Shown: positions 47,700-60,239 of the stretch, in pieces
How the letters are laid out: the number at the start of each line of letters is the position of its first letter
Numbering within the stretch: the stretch's first letter is position 1
NCBI RefSeq assembly: GCF_032362555.1
Contig: NC_083514.1
Coordinates: 6,991,001-7,055,000, forward strand
Source of the DNA: Amyelois transitella
Taxonomy: Eukaryota > Arthropoda > Insecta > Lepidoptera > Pyralidae
Reading direction: 5' to 3'
DNA length: 64,000 bases
Program-made: the position numbers and the translations under genes
Notes under the pieces: model-generated
What the model saw: the letters and a program-made list of their open reading frames with translations, nothing else
The model's database searches: none
What the model was told of the DNA's origin: nothing

Positions 47700-49180
47700 A
47701 ATGATGAATAATATATAGGATGTAAGCGGAGACAATAAACTTCAGCAATATTTAAACCCACTTAAGTATAATACACATGGAGTTACCTGTGACTATTTGA
47801 CTCGGTCGATGGGGTATGCATAATCCTCTTCTTTATTTAAGTACAGCTATTTACCAAGAAAAATATAGGTACTTTTTCTTATATTGTAGATGTATACCAT
47901 GTGTAACCTCGTTATTTTGTGTCTAAAGCGAAGCACTTGACGCTTACACTTGTCCGCGTCGTGTCAGCGCACACTTTAATTTATGCACTGATTTATCTTA
48001 CAGAGAGTACTTGGCTGAGGTGAAGTTCATGGTAAGCAAATTGTAAAAGGAAAAAACCTAAGCCGGTTGATGTGTTCACGTTGAACCTTTTTGTAATTGG
48101 TACTTTTATGTCTATTTATTTGTATTTGTTAGTTGAAAACTAAAATGTGCATTTATTGTAGACACCAGCAGAATGTCTCACTTTAGTTAATTTCCTTAAT
48201 ATAACAATCTACAGGAGCATGTACCTTCCTTATAAAATTTATTTATTTCTAAGTTTTTGTATTACTACATATCTCATTTCGGCAGTAAAAAAATATTTTG
48301 TAAAAAGTATTTATTACATAACTTCTTTTTTGTTTGGATTCAGATAAACTAATGCGCAATTAGCTAACGCTGTTCAAATAAAGTTAAACACTTCTTGTGA
48401 AGTCTTTATACACAAGTTTATATCTTCATACTAGAGAATATCAGCCACAAAAAAGGTTTACCTATTGATCTATATCTAAAGGTGAGTTTACACTGGACAC
48501 GTTAGCACACGTCCGCGACGTCCGTTGTTCGGCAATGACAGCGAGATGATCTAATGTTTGTCTGCGGCCAGGATGTTTGCCGGACTCATAACCGACTGAA
48601 CCAACAATATCTCGAGCATTTATTTTGTACCGTTCTCGTTGTCCCATCAAGGTCGTGGAGCAGAACACGTATTTAAATTATTGGTAATTTTCCATACTTA
48701 CTATTTACCGTAATATTGGCTGGAATAGTGAAAACTTGAAAACTTACTCGTAATAAAAACTAAGAGTAGACGGAAACGGAATAACTGAAAACTATTTTCA
48801 GCAATAACCTTCATAAATGAGGACAAACTTTATGGTTACAACGAGAATGCTGTTAACTTTTTCACACAAAAAGTTATCTATGGTATGAAAGAAAGTAACA
48901 TACTCGTATTTTTATCGGTGTGACTGTTTTTGTTGTTTTGTCAATAAATAACGGATGGCGGGATGCTGCGTTTTCGGGGTTCTCTTATCGCGGGCTATCA
49001 GCGGAAGGCGCGCTCTTGACCCGCCCGATAGCGGCACTAAAATAACCATTGAGCAGTTGATAGTGTTACCAACTTTAATGGAACCAACTTACCACACACG
49101 TCCGGTATGCACGCGTCTTTATACTTATTTATGGCCACAATAATATCATAAACTTAAAACAATAATTATGTGTACGACTT
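47700..49180. other. Gene-free AT-rich stretch
   Basis: 48480-48610 is a GC-richer patch (CGTCCGCGACGTCCG) with a donor-like 'aaggtgagtt' at its left edge; no exon could be supported. Otherwise nothing recognisable. Confidence 0.4.
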
Positions 49181-49186
49181 TTTTTT

Positions 49187-49248
49187 GCCGTGTGGCTCCC
49201 GGAAATTTAGAATAGAACCACTCCATGTATGCAGTAAAAGGCGACTTA
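49187..49248 (+). repeat. Repeat family A, 5' fragment
   Basis: 'gccgtgtggctcccgg', 'gaaccactccatgtatg' and 'agtaaaaggcgactta' are the first quarter of the family. Confidence 0.7.
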
Positions 49249-49257
49249 TGGAATATA

Positions 49258-49375
49258 AAAACTGACTTACCCGATCCAGGATCATGGTCAAAAGACGCAG
49301 GTCGGGTTCATCTCTAGAGAGAGGAGGATATAACCGGGACTAACTCCAGAAGGAAGAAGAATACCACATAATTAG
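49258..49375 (+). repeat. SINE 3' module
   Basis: 'cttacccgatccaggatcat', 'gcaggtcgggttcatctct' and 'accgggactaactccagaag' followed by GAAGAA. Homologous to the 3' part of the tRNA-headed SINE at 32285-32545, in opposite orientation. Confidence 0.65.
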
Positions 49376-49794
49376 GGTTCAAAAAACGGGAATTACTTGG
49401 AATTACCGAGGACCACAAATTATGTATTTTTTTACACTAGTGCCTTTTTAACTCAAAAAATATCTTTTAATATTTTGACACTTCACAGTTTTTAAAGATA
49501 ACTCTTGTACTCGTGTCACATAAAATTGAAGATAATATTTTTTGGTTTAAATTTTATCAGTCTTATTTTTTGCAGGTTGTTTTTGTTTTTTTTACATGTT
49601 TGGTGGTAGTAAAAATCGTTATCAAGCCTGCGATAAGATGCCTAAGTCGGTTTGATAAAAAATAAATATTTCCATGATCTTTTTACTGTGGTGTTTAATA
49701 AATATGTATTTATATATTGAAATATAAAAGCAAATAAAACAATAAGAACAAAAAAAAAGAAAATGAAAAAAAAAAAAAACAAAAAGTTATCACG

Positions 49795-49867
49795 CGACCC
49801 TGCCAGGATTCGAACCTGGAATCTTCTGATCCGTAGTCAGACGCGTTATCCGTTGCGCCACAGGGCC
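49795..49867 (-). tRNA. tRNA-Arg (anticodon ACG)
   Basis: A 73-nt cloverleaf on the minus strand: acceptor stem GGCCCTG/CAGGGTC (one G-T pair), anticodon stem TCTGA/TCAGA enclosing CTACGGA (anticodon ACG), T arm CCAGG-TTCGAAT-CCTGG, discriminator G. The A and B boxes are intact and there is no intron. The downstream side has T runs (a TTTTT and a 13-T run within 30 nt) as RNA polymerase III terminators. It is identical to the gene at 63176-63248. Confidence 0.97.
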
Positions 49868-49913
49868 AGATATTAAAACGAGTGAATTTACCGATCATAT
49901 GCCGCAAAGCTTG

Positions 49914-49972
49914 AAAATGTGTGTATAATAATTTTGGTGAAGATGTCACCAAAATTATTATACACACATTTT
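49914..49972. repeat. Perfect inverted repeat, 27-bp arms, 5-nt loop, beside tRNA-Arg
   Basis: Arms 49914-49940 and 49946-49972 are exact reverse complements around 'agatg'. An outer GATCATA/TATGATC pair (49893-49899 and 49973-49979) extends the symmetry with a bulge. It sits 46 bp upstream of the tRNA-Arg 5' end on the minus strand. Confidence 0.9.
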
Positions 49973-49984
49973 TATGATCATGTT

Positions 49985-50770
49985 TCTACTTATTAACTAG
50001 GTACTAACCTCTTCCGGTTGAAAAGTAAAGTTATACATATTAAAATAATCACTAATATAACCATACTTTGTATTTTTTTTGTATAGACTTTTACGTAGTC
50101 CTTGTGGGACGTAAATTCAAATACCTATACCATACGTGTAGTACGTATTGTAGTACAGTTTTAAAGTGTATTAATAAGTTTTTTAAGTATATACTAAACT
50201 ACCCTTACTTTTAATAGGTACTAAAACATAATTTTTCATTTTCTTTGTATGGATAAAACAGTTGTTATCGTATAACCAATTAATGTATCCATTTATTTAT
50301 TCATATACGTCGTGTGCGGGTCGCGTGTTCTCATTAGTGCGAGCGACGTCCGCACCGCGGCGCCACCCGTATACGGACGGCATTAGAAGGAAAACACGTA
50401 TTGATTTCTTCTTCTTTTAGCCAATAGGAGACAAATTTCATTCCGTCTAAGGTAATATTGTAAAGTAAATATCGACGATTTTGTTATAGTTTATACAAAA
50501 CGAGGTCAGTTGTTAGAACATTTATCATCTAAAATGCAGGACAAAATACAGGCAGTTTTTAGTTATTATTTGTAGGAATTTTAGCGTTTTTTGGTTTTGC
50601 GAGTTCTAAACATAAACTTTAGGCTACGCAATTTCTGTTTTACTCTGTTATTTATAGGTAAAATTGTAAATATTCGTGACATCGCTTTTTTCTCTCTTAT
50701 CAAGACGTTATTTTTGTACTTACTTTAAAGAAAAAAACAAGTCATCAGATCATGAAAAATGCTTTTGTAT
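49985..50770. other. Gene-free stretch with one GC-rich patch
   Basis: 50310-50390 is CpG-rich (GTCCGCACCGCGGCGCCACC). No gene recognised. Confidence 0.4.
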
Positions 50771-50776
50771 AATAAT

Positions 50777-51014
50777 ACATTCATACAATAATCAGGTCTA
50801 TATCCCTTGCGGGGTAGACAGAGCAATAGTCTTGAAAAGGCGTTCGGTGAAAGAATTGAGATCCAAATAGTGACAGGTTGCTAGCCTACCGCTTAAAAGA
50901 AGAATCCCAAGTTTATAGGTTGTCCTATCCCTTTATTAGTCGCTATTTACGGTATCCATGGGAAATCGATGGGTTCTATTCTTTTTCTATTGGTGCCGTG
51001 AACCACACGGCACT
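50777..51014 (-). repeat. Repeat family A, nearly full-length inverted copy
   Basis: From 'acaataatcaggtctatat' through 'cccttgcggggtagacagag', 'gtgacaggttgctagcct' and 'aagaagaatcccaag' to 'gtgaaccacacggcac'. Complete ends; one internal deletion around 'gaaaggcca'. Confidence 0.85.
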
Positions 51015-51477
51015 TGAATAATGTTTCCTCTTTCTTTAAAACGTTTAAAATTAAATTCGACATGGTTTTCATTTTGAACAACGTCACATTTTTACGATTC
51101 CCCATGTCGTGTTCGCGCAATAAAGGCGTTCTATTTTTCATACTATAAAAATAATTCAGGAGACTTATAATGTGTCTAAATAACACTACAAGGTTTTTTA
51201 TCTATCAGTCGTAGTTTTCAGCCATTCTGTGACGGGTCTCCGCAGTCTCTAACGTTATTCACACTCTTGCTGTTGCCACTTCCCACATAAAATACTGTTT
51301 TATTATTTAGCTTTGATTATATAGTTTTATGACGGCACGTTTTGAAATTAGTTGAAAATATTTTAATAAAAAAGACGTCTTCTGTTTTAAAAATGTAGGT
51401 ATTACGTCATAACCATATATAATACCTAAGCTAAATAAGTTATATTGTAAGTAATTACATAATCGTTACTTAACATA

Positions 51478-51620
51478 AATATATATATCACGTCTATACC
51501 CCGTACAGGGTAAGTGGAGCCAGCAGTCTTAATAGTGCAAGGTTGCTTTGGTAACCCATCGTTCAGAATATCAAATTTAGAAGTCTTTCTCTGGATTGCG
51601 TTTTATAATCTTCATCTTAC
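51478..51620 (-). repeat. Repeat family A, degraded inverted copy
   Basis: 'tatatatcacgtctatacc', 'gggtaagtggagccagcag' and 'gtaacccatcgttcagaat' are recognisable blocks; the 5' half is missing. Confidence 0.6.
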
Positions 51621-51624
51621 GTAT

Positions 51625-54600
51625 ACTTCAGCTTTACTTACATGAAAAGAATATTTTATATGGAAGCACACCTTATAGCTAACATTTGTTTATTATAACG
51701 TTCCGGGTAAATTGGTTTCAGCAAATCTGTATCTTTTTCAAATTGACAAATTGAAACAGCGATCGTCTCTCTTATCTAGATCTTTCATAATGGATTTTAT
51801 TTTGGTAGGTAGGTAGTTTAATGTCAGAAAGTGTTGAGATGGACAATAATTCTGGTAGTAAATGTGTTAGCGCCCCGTCAACGGGGCCGCGCGGGCGCAC
51901 TTCCGCTGCTTGACGTGAAAAGTAGGTGTTGAACGTCATTTTCTGTGTATTTTTTGTTTTATTTAATATCATAAATAGAGGAATTAGAACAGAGTAAGGT
52001 TTTACGTCATAATGGAAAAGCCGAAAACTTGGAAAATTGAAAAAAATATATACCTACCTTTGTTTAATTAGAGCTAAATCAAACTAAATGATTAAAACTG
52101 TGCAAAATCTGTGGCACGTGGAAAGATATATCAAATTCATCCGAAAATGTAGATCTTTGTCCGAAATATCGAATAGCATCATCTCTTGTATATGTATGTC
52201 GGTTTAAATATTATCAAAGTTTTCTGTGATTTAACAACGACAAGTTCATAAAATTTAGTTCCATTAAATTATTTGGTCAGGTCCAAGTGTAATATCTATA
52301 TATGGTGAGGAGAGGAGGGGGAGGAGGGACTGAGGTGCGAACTGTGTGGGTCGCCGTGAGAATGACAAACAAATGACGCTTTGTTTGTATGAGTTAATAG
52401 TTCGAATAACCAGCGCTTGCTACTCTTCACGCTGTGAGTGTCCAACATTTTCAAGGACCATAAGTAAGAATCTTCGTCTGAATTCGGGACACTCCAAAAT
52501 GTTAACTCAAGTCATTATTAGCAAGTGACAAAATCAGACTAATGAATTTGTCCAAATAGCTCTAGTGTAAAAAAGAACAAATATTGTTTTCTGGTATACC
52601 TGAGAAAAGTCTGTATGGAATTTTTTACAGAAACAAAGTAAAATTGTGCTGAAATAATGATGAGTTGTCAACCTAATATTACTAGCTATGAAAAAACAAT
52701 GTTTGACAAATCTATAGAGTCTATCTAGTTGATGAAGTGGAATGCTCAGCGGTTACAGTACACTGTAAAAACCAACATTTATAAATCTGTCAACCTTACA
52801 CTAACGATTACAGTTCTCGGAATCTAATCTCTACTAAATTATTCGGGAACATAATTAGCTACTCAAGATATAAATTCTTGTAATGTCCAGTTCTTCAATG
52901 ACAATATGTAATCAGAATAATATGCAAATGCGTTGGTTTATAAGCTTGGTGTCTTGTGTCTGGCGCCGGAATGGAAGTGGAACGACTACACGACACCGTC
53001 ACACGAGAACGTCGCTTACACAGAACACTGAATGAATGGGTCTTACCACTGTGTTCTTGTTCTGTGGTTGCGATATACATAACTTGAAGATACCGACTGA
53101 TACGCAACTAACTTGACTACGAATATAACCTACATTATTACATACCTCTAACGGTTCAACAACATTTGTAGGACCTCTTTTGCATAGTTGATGGTACTTA
53201 CGTATAATTTATTGTCTTGAGTTTACGAGAGACCACAACGCATACGACTGTTAGACCACCCGTCCAGAACACATTTCAGCTTTGAGAATAATGAAGAAGA
53301 GCCTTTGGGCTTAGGAATTTTGCGGACTGCACACATTATCTTAAAAATATATGATATAACATTAGGTATTCAGTAATCGGTTTTTCATTGGGGATCATTT
53401 TTCATGGAAAATGTTCTAGATGATGTTCTCGCAATTTGGTAATGTATAAGATATCCTTAAATTTATATATTTATGCATCAAAACCTTACTCTTTGAGATT
53501 ACAACTTAATAAACAGATTTTTCGTTTGTTTCGAAGATATGAGTGTAGCTCCAAGATTTTAGTGTAGATAGTGTAAATAAATGATATGTGTGGTTAGATT
53601 TCAATTTATTCACACTTAATTGTTTTCTAACTTTAAAATAATTGGTTAAATATTAAAGTCAGTTTCATACATGTTTAGGTACTACATGTAGTAGTAGTAT
53701 TTAAGTGAACCAATAAATATCAAGCTATCACTTTTATTTAATGTTTTCCTCTCTAACTTTCGATACAATAAGTGTCAATGAGTAATCGCATCGCTCACAG
53801 CAGTTGCAACTGATTTAAGATTTAAATAGGTATCTACTTCGTAATCTATTCAAATTAACATATTATGCGACAATCAATTCGTATCAAGAATTGCTTACCT
53901 TAACTATTACAATGCATGTGGTCATCTTATGTACCTATAATGGAAGTCACACCGACTACACAAGTTGTGAATATTATGTGCCGAGTACTTGGCCAGTTGG
54001 ACAAATTAAGACTAATGTGCGATTGTCTCATCTTCCCTAATGCATGCATATGTCGTTGCATCAGTTTTTCCGCCCTCGTACAACTATGAATATACTCCCA
54101 GATCAACAAAACACTACCCCTTGTAACATTTACTTGATTACGAGGGGTCATATTAAACTGGTAGTTTATACATTGCACATTGGGTTGCCATATGGAGTAT
54201 TAGCGGGACACTTGGGACTTGGATGTGATTGGTTAGAAGTCGGCCAACTGGCTACATTGGTAGGCAAACATTGTTTTTGAAACGGTTTCGCTGTATGCAT
54301 TTCTTTGTAAGCCATTCTTGCAGATGTTCTATATTTTTTGGCTTTCATACAAGTAATAATGCAACGCATCTGTCTTATTGAAAACCATTTGCTGTAAAAA
54401 AACCTTGAAAATATACATTATACATCCGTGAACTATTTCCTAAATAGACCAAATTACAATTAAGTAGATATACCTACATAAAAATATACATGATGATGAG
54501 GTTGTTTTAGTTATCTTCCTTAAACTTTTCTGTTACTCTGAGTGGGATCATTTAAGTGTCACTATTGAGTGGCTAAAATTTTCTTCATAATGTTTATGTA

Positions 54601-56050
54601 CGCTAAACCGTTGTCATCAGCATCTCAATTCAAGATTACATTCACAACGCATCCATCACCGACAGTCTTAAAAAGTGCATAGTTCAATAAATCTAAATCT
54701 TTATGCGACTTAATCAAAACGTGCACTTGTCCCGACCCGGGAGGGGAAAGGGCGAATATATTCATTTCGCCCGCAATATTTGCACATTAGAGGTCTCGCC
54801 TCGCTACGCTCCCTAGCCAGGGTTTGACTCTACAGCTTCGCTTTTCTATAGGGGAAAATTGGGTACTACTATTGTTATTCGAAAAGAAAATCGCTTCCCG
54901 ACAGATGTGTTCGATTGTTGAGATTTACTAAAATTTAATGTCAATTAACGAAAATAACTAGGTAAGTACTACGTAATTCAAAATTAAGTAAGTAGTTTAT
55001 GGTGTGCAAGAGCCTTCTTAAGATTGCCCAAGGTCCTTACGTTTAACTTTGCCTAAGATAGGTATTGATTATTTGAAATAAACGTTCTAACTTAAACTTA
55101 CTATTCAGATCCTTTTTATTACAACTGTTTTGCGATTATTTCGAAGATAATAGTCACTGTCGTCTCGATTTGTCCTTTATTTATTTTGAAAGTTTACCAA
55201 ACGACCATCAATTTTACAAGTGTGTTTAATTCAAGAGCCAAAAATTTTAATCGAGATTGTTGCAAGTTGTAGGGGCGTAGGGAGACGAGGGTTTCGCTAT
55301 GCCGAAGTAATGAAACCTTAAATCCCTGGTACGGACTCGTAATCCCATGACGAAAAGTTATTCTGTCCAGGGGTGGCAGTTGGCGGAGCTAATGTGGTTT
55401 AGTGTTTCATTCCGAGCGCAAATTGTGTTTCTATCTAACGACACTGCTGTTTTTCTCATAATCCGATTGTAAAACACATTTGCGATGTATTTTAGTCGCA
55501 ATTATGTGTGAAGCCAGCTGTTCATACATTGTCACGTCAAAAAATATTCTTTTATTTCACATCATATTTTCAGACGTCTTTTCTTTGAAATTAAACCATA
55601 GAGCATAGAAAAAAATCTGTATTTTTTAATTACATCATTGCTTATCCGGCCATAAAGTCTTATTATAAGGTGATAACCAAACGTGTAGCACACTGTAAAT
55701 TATGCCGTGATAACGGTCCTCTACTTAACTATCCACAATATATATTTTTTTCGATATAATATCGTCACAACCCTGTGTTGCCGCGAGCCGCAGGCAACGC
55801 ACGTGCAGATCGCTAATGAGAGCCTCCGCCTCGTCGGTATCTCCTGAGCGATTTGTGTGCTCGTCTGTGCTTGTTAGCTTTGTTACCAGTACGGAGTTAT
55901 GGCTGTTCAAATGAATAATTTCATATAATAATAATTTTCTTTTATGTAATGAGGACTTACATTTAATATAATTATTGATGTTTTTTAAAACTTAACTTTC
56001 TGTAAAGTCTAAAAAATTATAATAATAAAAAATATTTTAACAAATAAGTA
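51625..56050. other. Gene-free stretch
   Basis: 51870-51925, 52955-53010 and 54725-54845 are short GC-rich patches. 52302-52329 is a G/A-rich run (GGAGAGGAGGGGGAGGAGGG) able to form a G-quadruplex in principle. I saw no gene, RNA gene or complete repeat. Confidence 0.4.
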
Positions 56051-56056
56051 TATCCC

Positions 56057-56138
56057 CGCAGTCGGTAGGATTCGAACCTACGCTCCCAGAGGGAATCTGA
56101 TTTCTAGTCAGACGCCTTAACCGCTCGGCCACGACTGC
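56057..56138 (-). tRNA. tRNA-Ser (anticodon AGA)
   Basis: An 82-nt minus-strand gene with the long variable arm of a class II tRNA. Acceptor stem GCAGTCG/CGACTGC, D arm GGCCGAGCGGTTAAGGC, anticodon stem TCTGA/TCAGA around CTAGAAA (AGA), variable arm TCCCTCTGGGAG, T arm GTAGG-TTCGAAT-CCTAC, discriminator G. No intron. T runs follow within about 45 nt on the minus strand. Confidence 0.97.
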
Positions 56139-56144
56139 GATGAC

Positions 56145-58405
56145 GGCTGGGCTGAAATTATAAATATGTATACGCAGCTCATATATTCACATTCTATTTG
56201 GAGGTTTTGGTAGATTCGGATTATTTCCCCCATTTTCTGAAACTATTTTGGGAAATTTTAAATCAATCAAATCTTTTGTCTTCGAAATAAAGAACTGTTT
56301 CATTTAGGTAAGTTAACTTAAAAGCGATACGGCTTGGTCTTACTACTTTTTGGCTAAGCAGTTTAGGCGTTACAGTGTTATGCCGAAACTCTATTTCCTA
56401 CATGACAATCGGAACTTTTCTGATTTCTATGCCTATTAATATTTCTATGCATTTATTTTACTTGAATTTTCAATAGGCTTCCTCTTCTGTCTTAGTCAGT
56501 GGTAAGTGTCTAAAACGATAAAAAAGAAGTTTCCCTTCGTAAAGATGTTCTAAATTTTAATTTAAAGATCATGTCCGAACTTAGCCATGAAGCTCCGCCT
56601 ATTTACTCAGCTGCGGGATGCACTAAAACTAAATAAATGGCCCGAGAAATCTCGTACGCGACGAAGCGGTTTTACGATTATGAGATGCGCACACGTGCAA
56701 TATGGAAATAGGTACCCCTAGGTAAAGACGTTTTGGAAGGCTGCAGTTTATAATTACAGATGCAGTACTTAGGCTCTTTTGTTTTCTATTTTTTTGTTTT
56801 ACAATGACGTTACCCAAGCTATTTAAATTGATTCCATATTATCGTTTATCGATGTTAAATTTTGTAATTACCTAAGTTTAATTTGAGTTACATACCTTAA
56901 TTTTCTTTATGTAAGACATTTTCCATTCAGATCAAATTATTTGAATTTAAATTGAAAAATTTTCACTTAATAATATAAAGGTTCTCAGTAGTTTTCCTTC
57001 TCGAACCACGTTTTCTAAAACAAATGTAATGCTAGCAAGATTTTAATAAAAATACATTAACATTTGCGAACTATGCCATACGCATTATACCCATTTGTAT
57101 GGCTATATACTTGCATAATATAGTTACTACGTCGATACCTATATGTACGATAAGAAGAGCGAGGCGTAGACAATGTGCTAAAAATAGCCTGTTTGTCTAT
57201 GGTTGTATGCGCGGCACCGCGGCGGTACTTCACAATGCGAGGTGACTAGGGCAGTACTTCCGCCGCACTAATGCACATAATTTTGCTGAAAGTAGTTAGC
57301 AGCTATTGTTGTAATATATACGAAGTTAACTATAGTTTCTACACAGGCTATGCTTATAGGCAAGAAAAAAGAAATAAAGTAAAATGTTAGAGACTTAATA
57401 TATTTATTTCGTTTTCCTATAAAATATGACTGCACTATGTATAGACACTATGTGTGTAGTACTGTACAGCGAAATTAGCAATGAATAATGTAGGCAGTCA
57501 ATGTAATGATTATTTTAACTTAAAAAATACAATCAATACTGTAACGCAACGAAATTTCGATGCGTTTAAGATCATACCATACTACCTACATGTATCTAAA
57601 TGTTTCTACAATAGATGAATTTATGGATGAGCTTTTTAAACCAAAATTATTATATACCAAATATTTATCATAAGAAACTAAGTCTATAGTAGATAAGGGG
57701 TGAATAGAAAATGTTGTCTCAAGGGAAATATGCACAATGTTGCCCTTTACACCCTTTGAATATTTAAAGCGTATGCTACGGCTATGTTGGGGGTTATTCT
57801 AAAAAAAACCTTAGAGCCAAGTGTTTGGTATACTTCATTGAATATAATAGTTTAGTCAAATATTATTTTTTACCCGACTTTACAAAAAGGTACAGTGATA
57901 AATTTGACTACATTAATGTGTAGATACATTCATATTTTTGGAAACGATTCAGATTGTTCTTTTAAGAATGCAGAAGTTTTTTCGATAAATAAAAAAACTC
58001 GTCGAAAAATCTAGCTTTCATTTGATCTCGGGTCTTAACAACGTTTATTTCATAATTCATATAAATCATTTTTTCAATTTGGTACGTAAAATGAATTTAA
58101 AAACAATTATAAGACTAAAAAAAAGTAATGCACACAACTCTTTCATTAAAAACTAATAATTGACTTGACTGTCGAATCATGGTTACATCTGGTAAATACT
58201 AAGTGAAAAGTTTGACTTTGGCGGCAATTACAGAATGAATAATAAATGAAGTAAGTAGCGTGAAAGGTTAACTAGAGGTCCCATTGGCACGCTATTTCGG
58301 TTTAGTACGAAGACGACTTTGAAATTATCTACAGTGTAGCACTCAGCAACGAGATCCATTTAAATTTATTTAGGGCTTCGTCGAATGAAATAGTAAAACC
58401 ATATT
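56145..58405. other. Gene-free stretch
   Basis: 57190-57280 is a GC-rich patch (GCGCGGCACCGCGGCGG). Otherwise AT-rich; nothing recognised. Confidence 0.4.
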
Positions 58406-58413
58406 TATAAATG

Positions 58414-58482
58414 GTCAGTCTATCAGTCTTTCAAGACTGCTAGCTCCGTCTACCTCGCAAGGGATATAGGCGTGATTATATA
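58414..58482 (+). repeat. Repeat family A, 3' fragment
   Basis: 'cagtctttcaagactg' (its internal hairpin), 'ctccgtctacctcgcaag' and 'gggatataggcgtgattat' are the end of the family. Confidence 0.75.
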
Positions 58483-58792
58483 ATCATCATCAGTGAATGA
58501 ATTATAAATGACCTTACACAGTAATTTTGGCCGACATTTTGCTCCCTTTACAATTACTGGGCATAAAGTAATTAATAATTAAAGACGTTACCATTAACGT
58601 TACCAACAGTTTCAAATCTCCAGGCAAACAATAGTTCGTCTTTATAAAACTTAAATTTTCAGGTATACAGATTATGCAGTACTGATATATAGCAATCAAG
58701 CAGGTGATTTTAATTATTCGATGTGTCAAAATGTGAATTGATTAACAGGCTGCAAAAATACAAGAAAAATTGTCTTAATCATATTATTTTTA

Positions 58793-58837
58793 CTTTATCT
58801 GCTCCAATACGTATCTCACGTATTGGGGCCGATAAAG
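58793..58837. repeat. Imperfect hairpin, 19-nt arms, 7-nt loop
   Basis: Arms 58793-58811 and 58819-58837 (CCAATACG opposite CGTATTGG at the core) pair at 17 of 19 positions; one of the two exceptions would be a U-G pair in RNA. Confidence 0.75.
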
Positions 58838-58839
58838 AT

Positions 58840-60060
58840 AGTCTTTTGATACGTTTTAAGCTCTTAATCATTAGGTATATATTCATTGAGTGATTCATAA
58901 ATAAAGTACATCGATGAGTGTGGCGTATCGTGCACATCGCATCGCAATATCTTATCACATCCTGATCGAGTGCGCTAGGTGCATTCCGTGCGAACACCTG
59001 TCTGAAGGCTCTAACGCATGGTAGTTGATAACTGATAACAGATATCATCAATGTGCAGATAACAGTGTGGTTTAAAGTCACTTGTAAAGTCACTTATGAT
59101 CTAATCGAATCGCATCGAATTACTCCAATCTAGTTAGCTATGTTTTCTTAATAGAGCTTTAACATTTGAACTAATAAGCTGTGTGAAAATATTGACAGTA
59201 AGCCCCACAGAGAGAGTTCATTATACTTACATACAAGGTTATGGTGAACAAGAATCATCATATTTTTTTCTGTTACCATCCTTCTCGTGTTTATGTCATC
59301 TTTCGAAAGGTCGGCGCGTTCGCATATCATCATAATTCAGGAGAGAGTACCTAAGTCAAGTTCAGGTCAAGTTATGTGGCGGCTCGATATATATGTTTAG
59401 CAAATAGTATATAACTTCTTTGGTAATACTATTTGCTATGTAGACTTTGGTAAAAGTGCTTATTCCATTGAGTCGCTTTTTAACCCATCACAGCCAAGGT
59501 ATTGAGAGACGTAATTCCAAATTTCCTTAAACATTATTCTGCTTACAGTCAAAATAATCCAACAATCAAATATGACCAAACCAAGTTTCTGCCTACAAGT
59601 TTGAGTGTTAGCCTCGTGGCTTACTGTACATTGTATGATGTCGTGTTACATAGTGATTTATGAGGTACATACCGTACGGCACTATTGTTATGGTTGGCAT
59701 AATCGCGTCGGCTAGTTACGCGTCTTGTTGCAATATTTCGTGGTTTACTTCGAACCTTCGTTCTCAATTGGGTCCACGTTTCAAGACGTAATTTAATATT
59801 GTATGGTTTTGGAAGTAATTATTAAGAAATTATTAAAATCATTTTCATTATCATGAAGTCCACTTTTGCGATCCTTACCCCTCAATACAAAATTATTTGC
59901 TAAACATATATAGGTAATTATATTTGCAAACCATATGCTAATAAAGTATTCGTAGTTTATTGAGAACAAAATTGTTAGTGAAGCCTTTGATTCATTTACA
60001 AGAGCAAGTGATCTGGCTTTTATGTCTGTTACAGGGCTTTTAGATACCCGTAGTGAACTT
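58840..60060. other. Gene-free stretch
   Basis: Contains a 13-bp perfect inverted repeat at 59398-59410 and 59426-59438 (TAGCAAATAGTAT) with a 15-nt spacer. The minus-strand ORF 58779-59093 (104 codons) covers the hairpin at 58793-58837 and shows no protein family features. Confidence 0.45.
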
Positions 60061-60067
60061 CGTCGAA

Positions 60068-60235
60068 CGTCTTTATTCCTCGCGGGATAGACAGATCCAA
60101 CAATCTCGAAAAGTCTGAAAAGCCACATTCAGCTGTATGGGCTTGAGATTCAAAAAGTGACAGGTGCTAGGTGTAGTAGGTGGTATCGCCTAAAAGAAGA
60201 ATCTCAAGTTTATAAGTCTTTCCCTTGATTCTTGT
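60068..60235 (-). repeat. Repeat family A, inverted copy lacking its 5' end
   Basis: 'cgtctttattcctcgcggg', 'tctcgaaaagtctgaaaagc', 'cttgagattcaaaaagtgac' and 'aaaagaagaatctcaag' appear in reverse order of the consensus. Confidence 0.75.
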
Positions 60236-60239
60236 GAAG

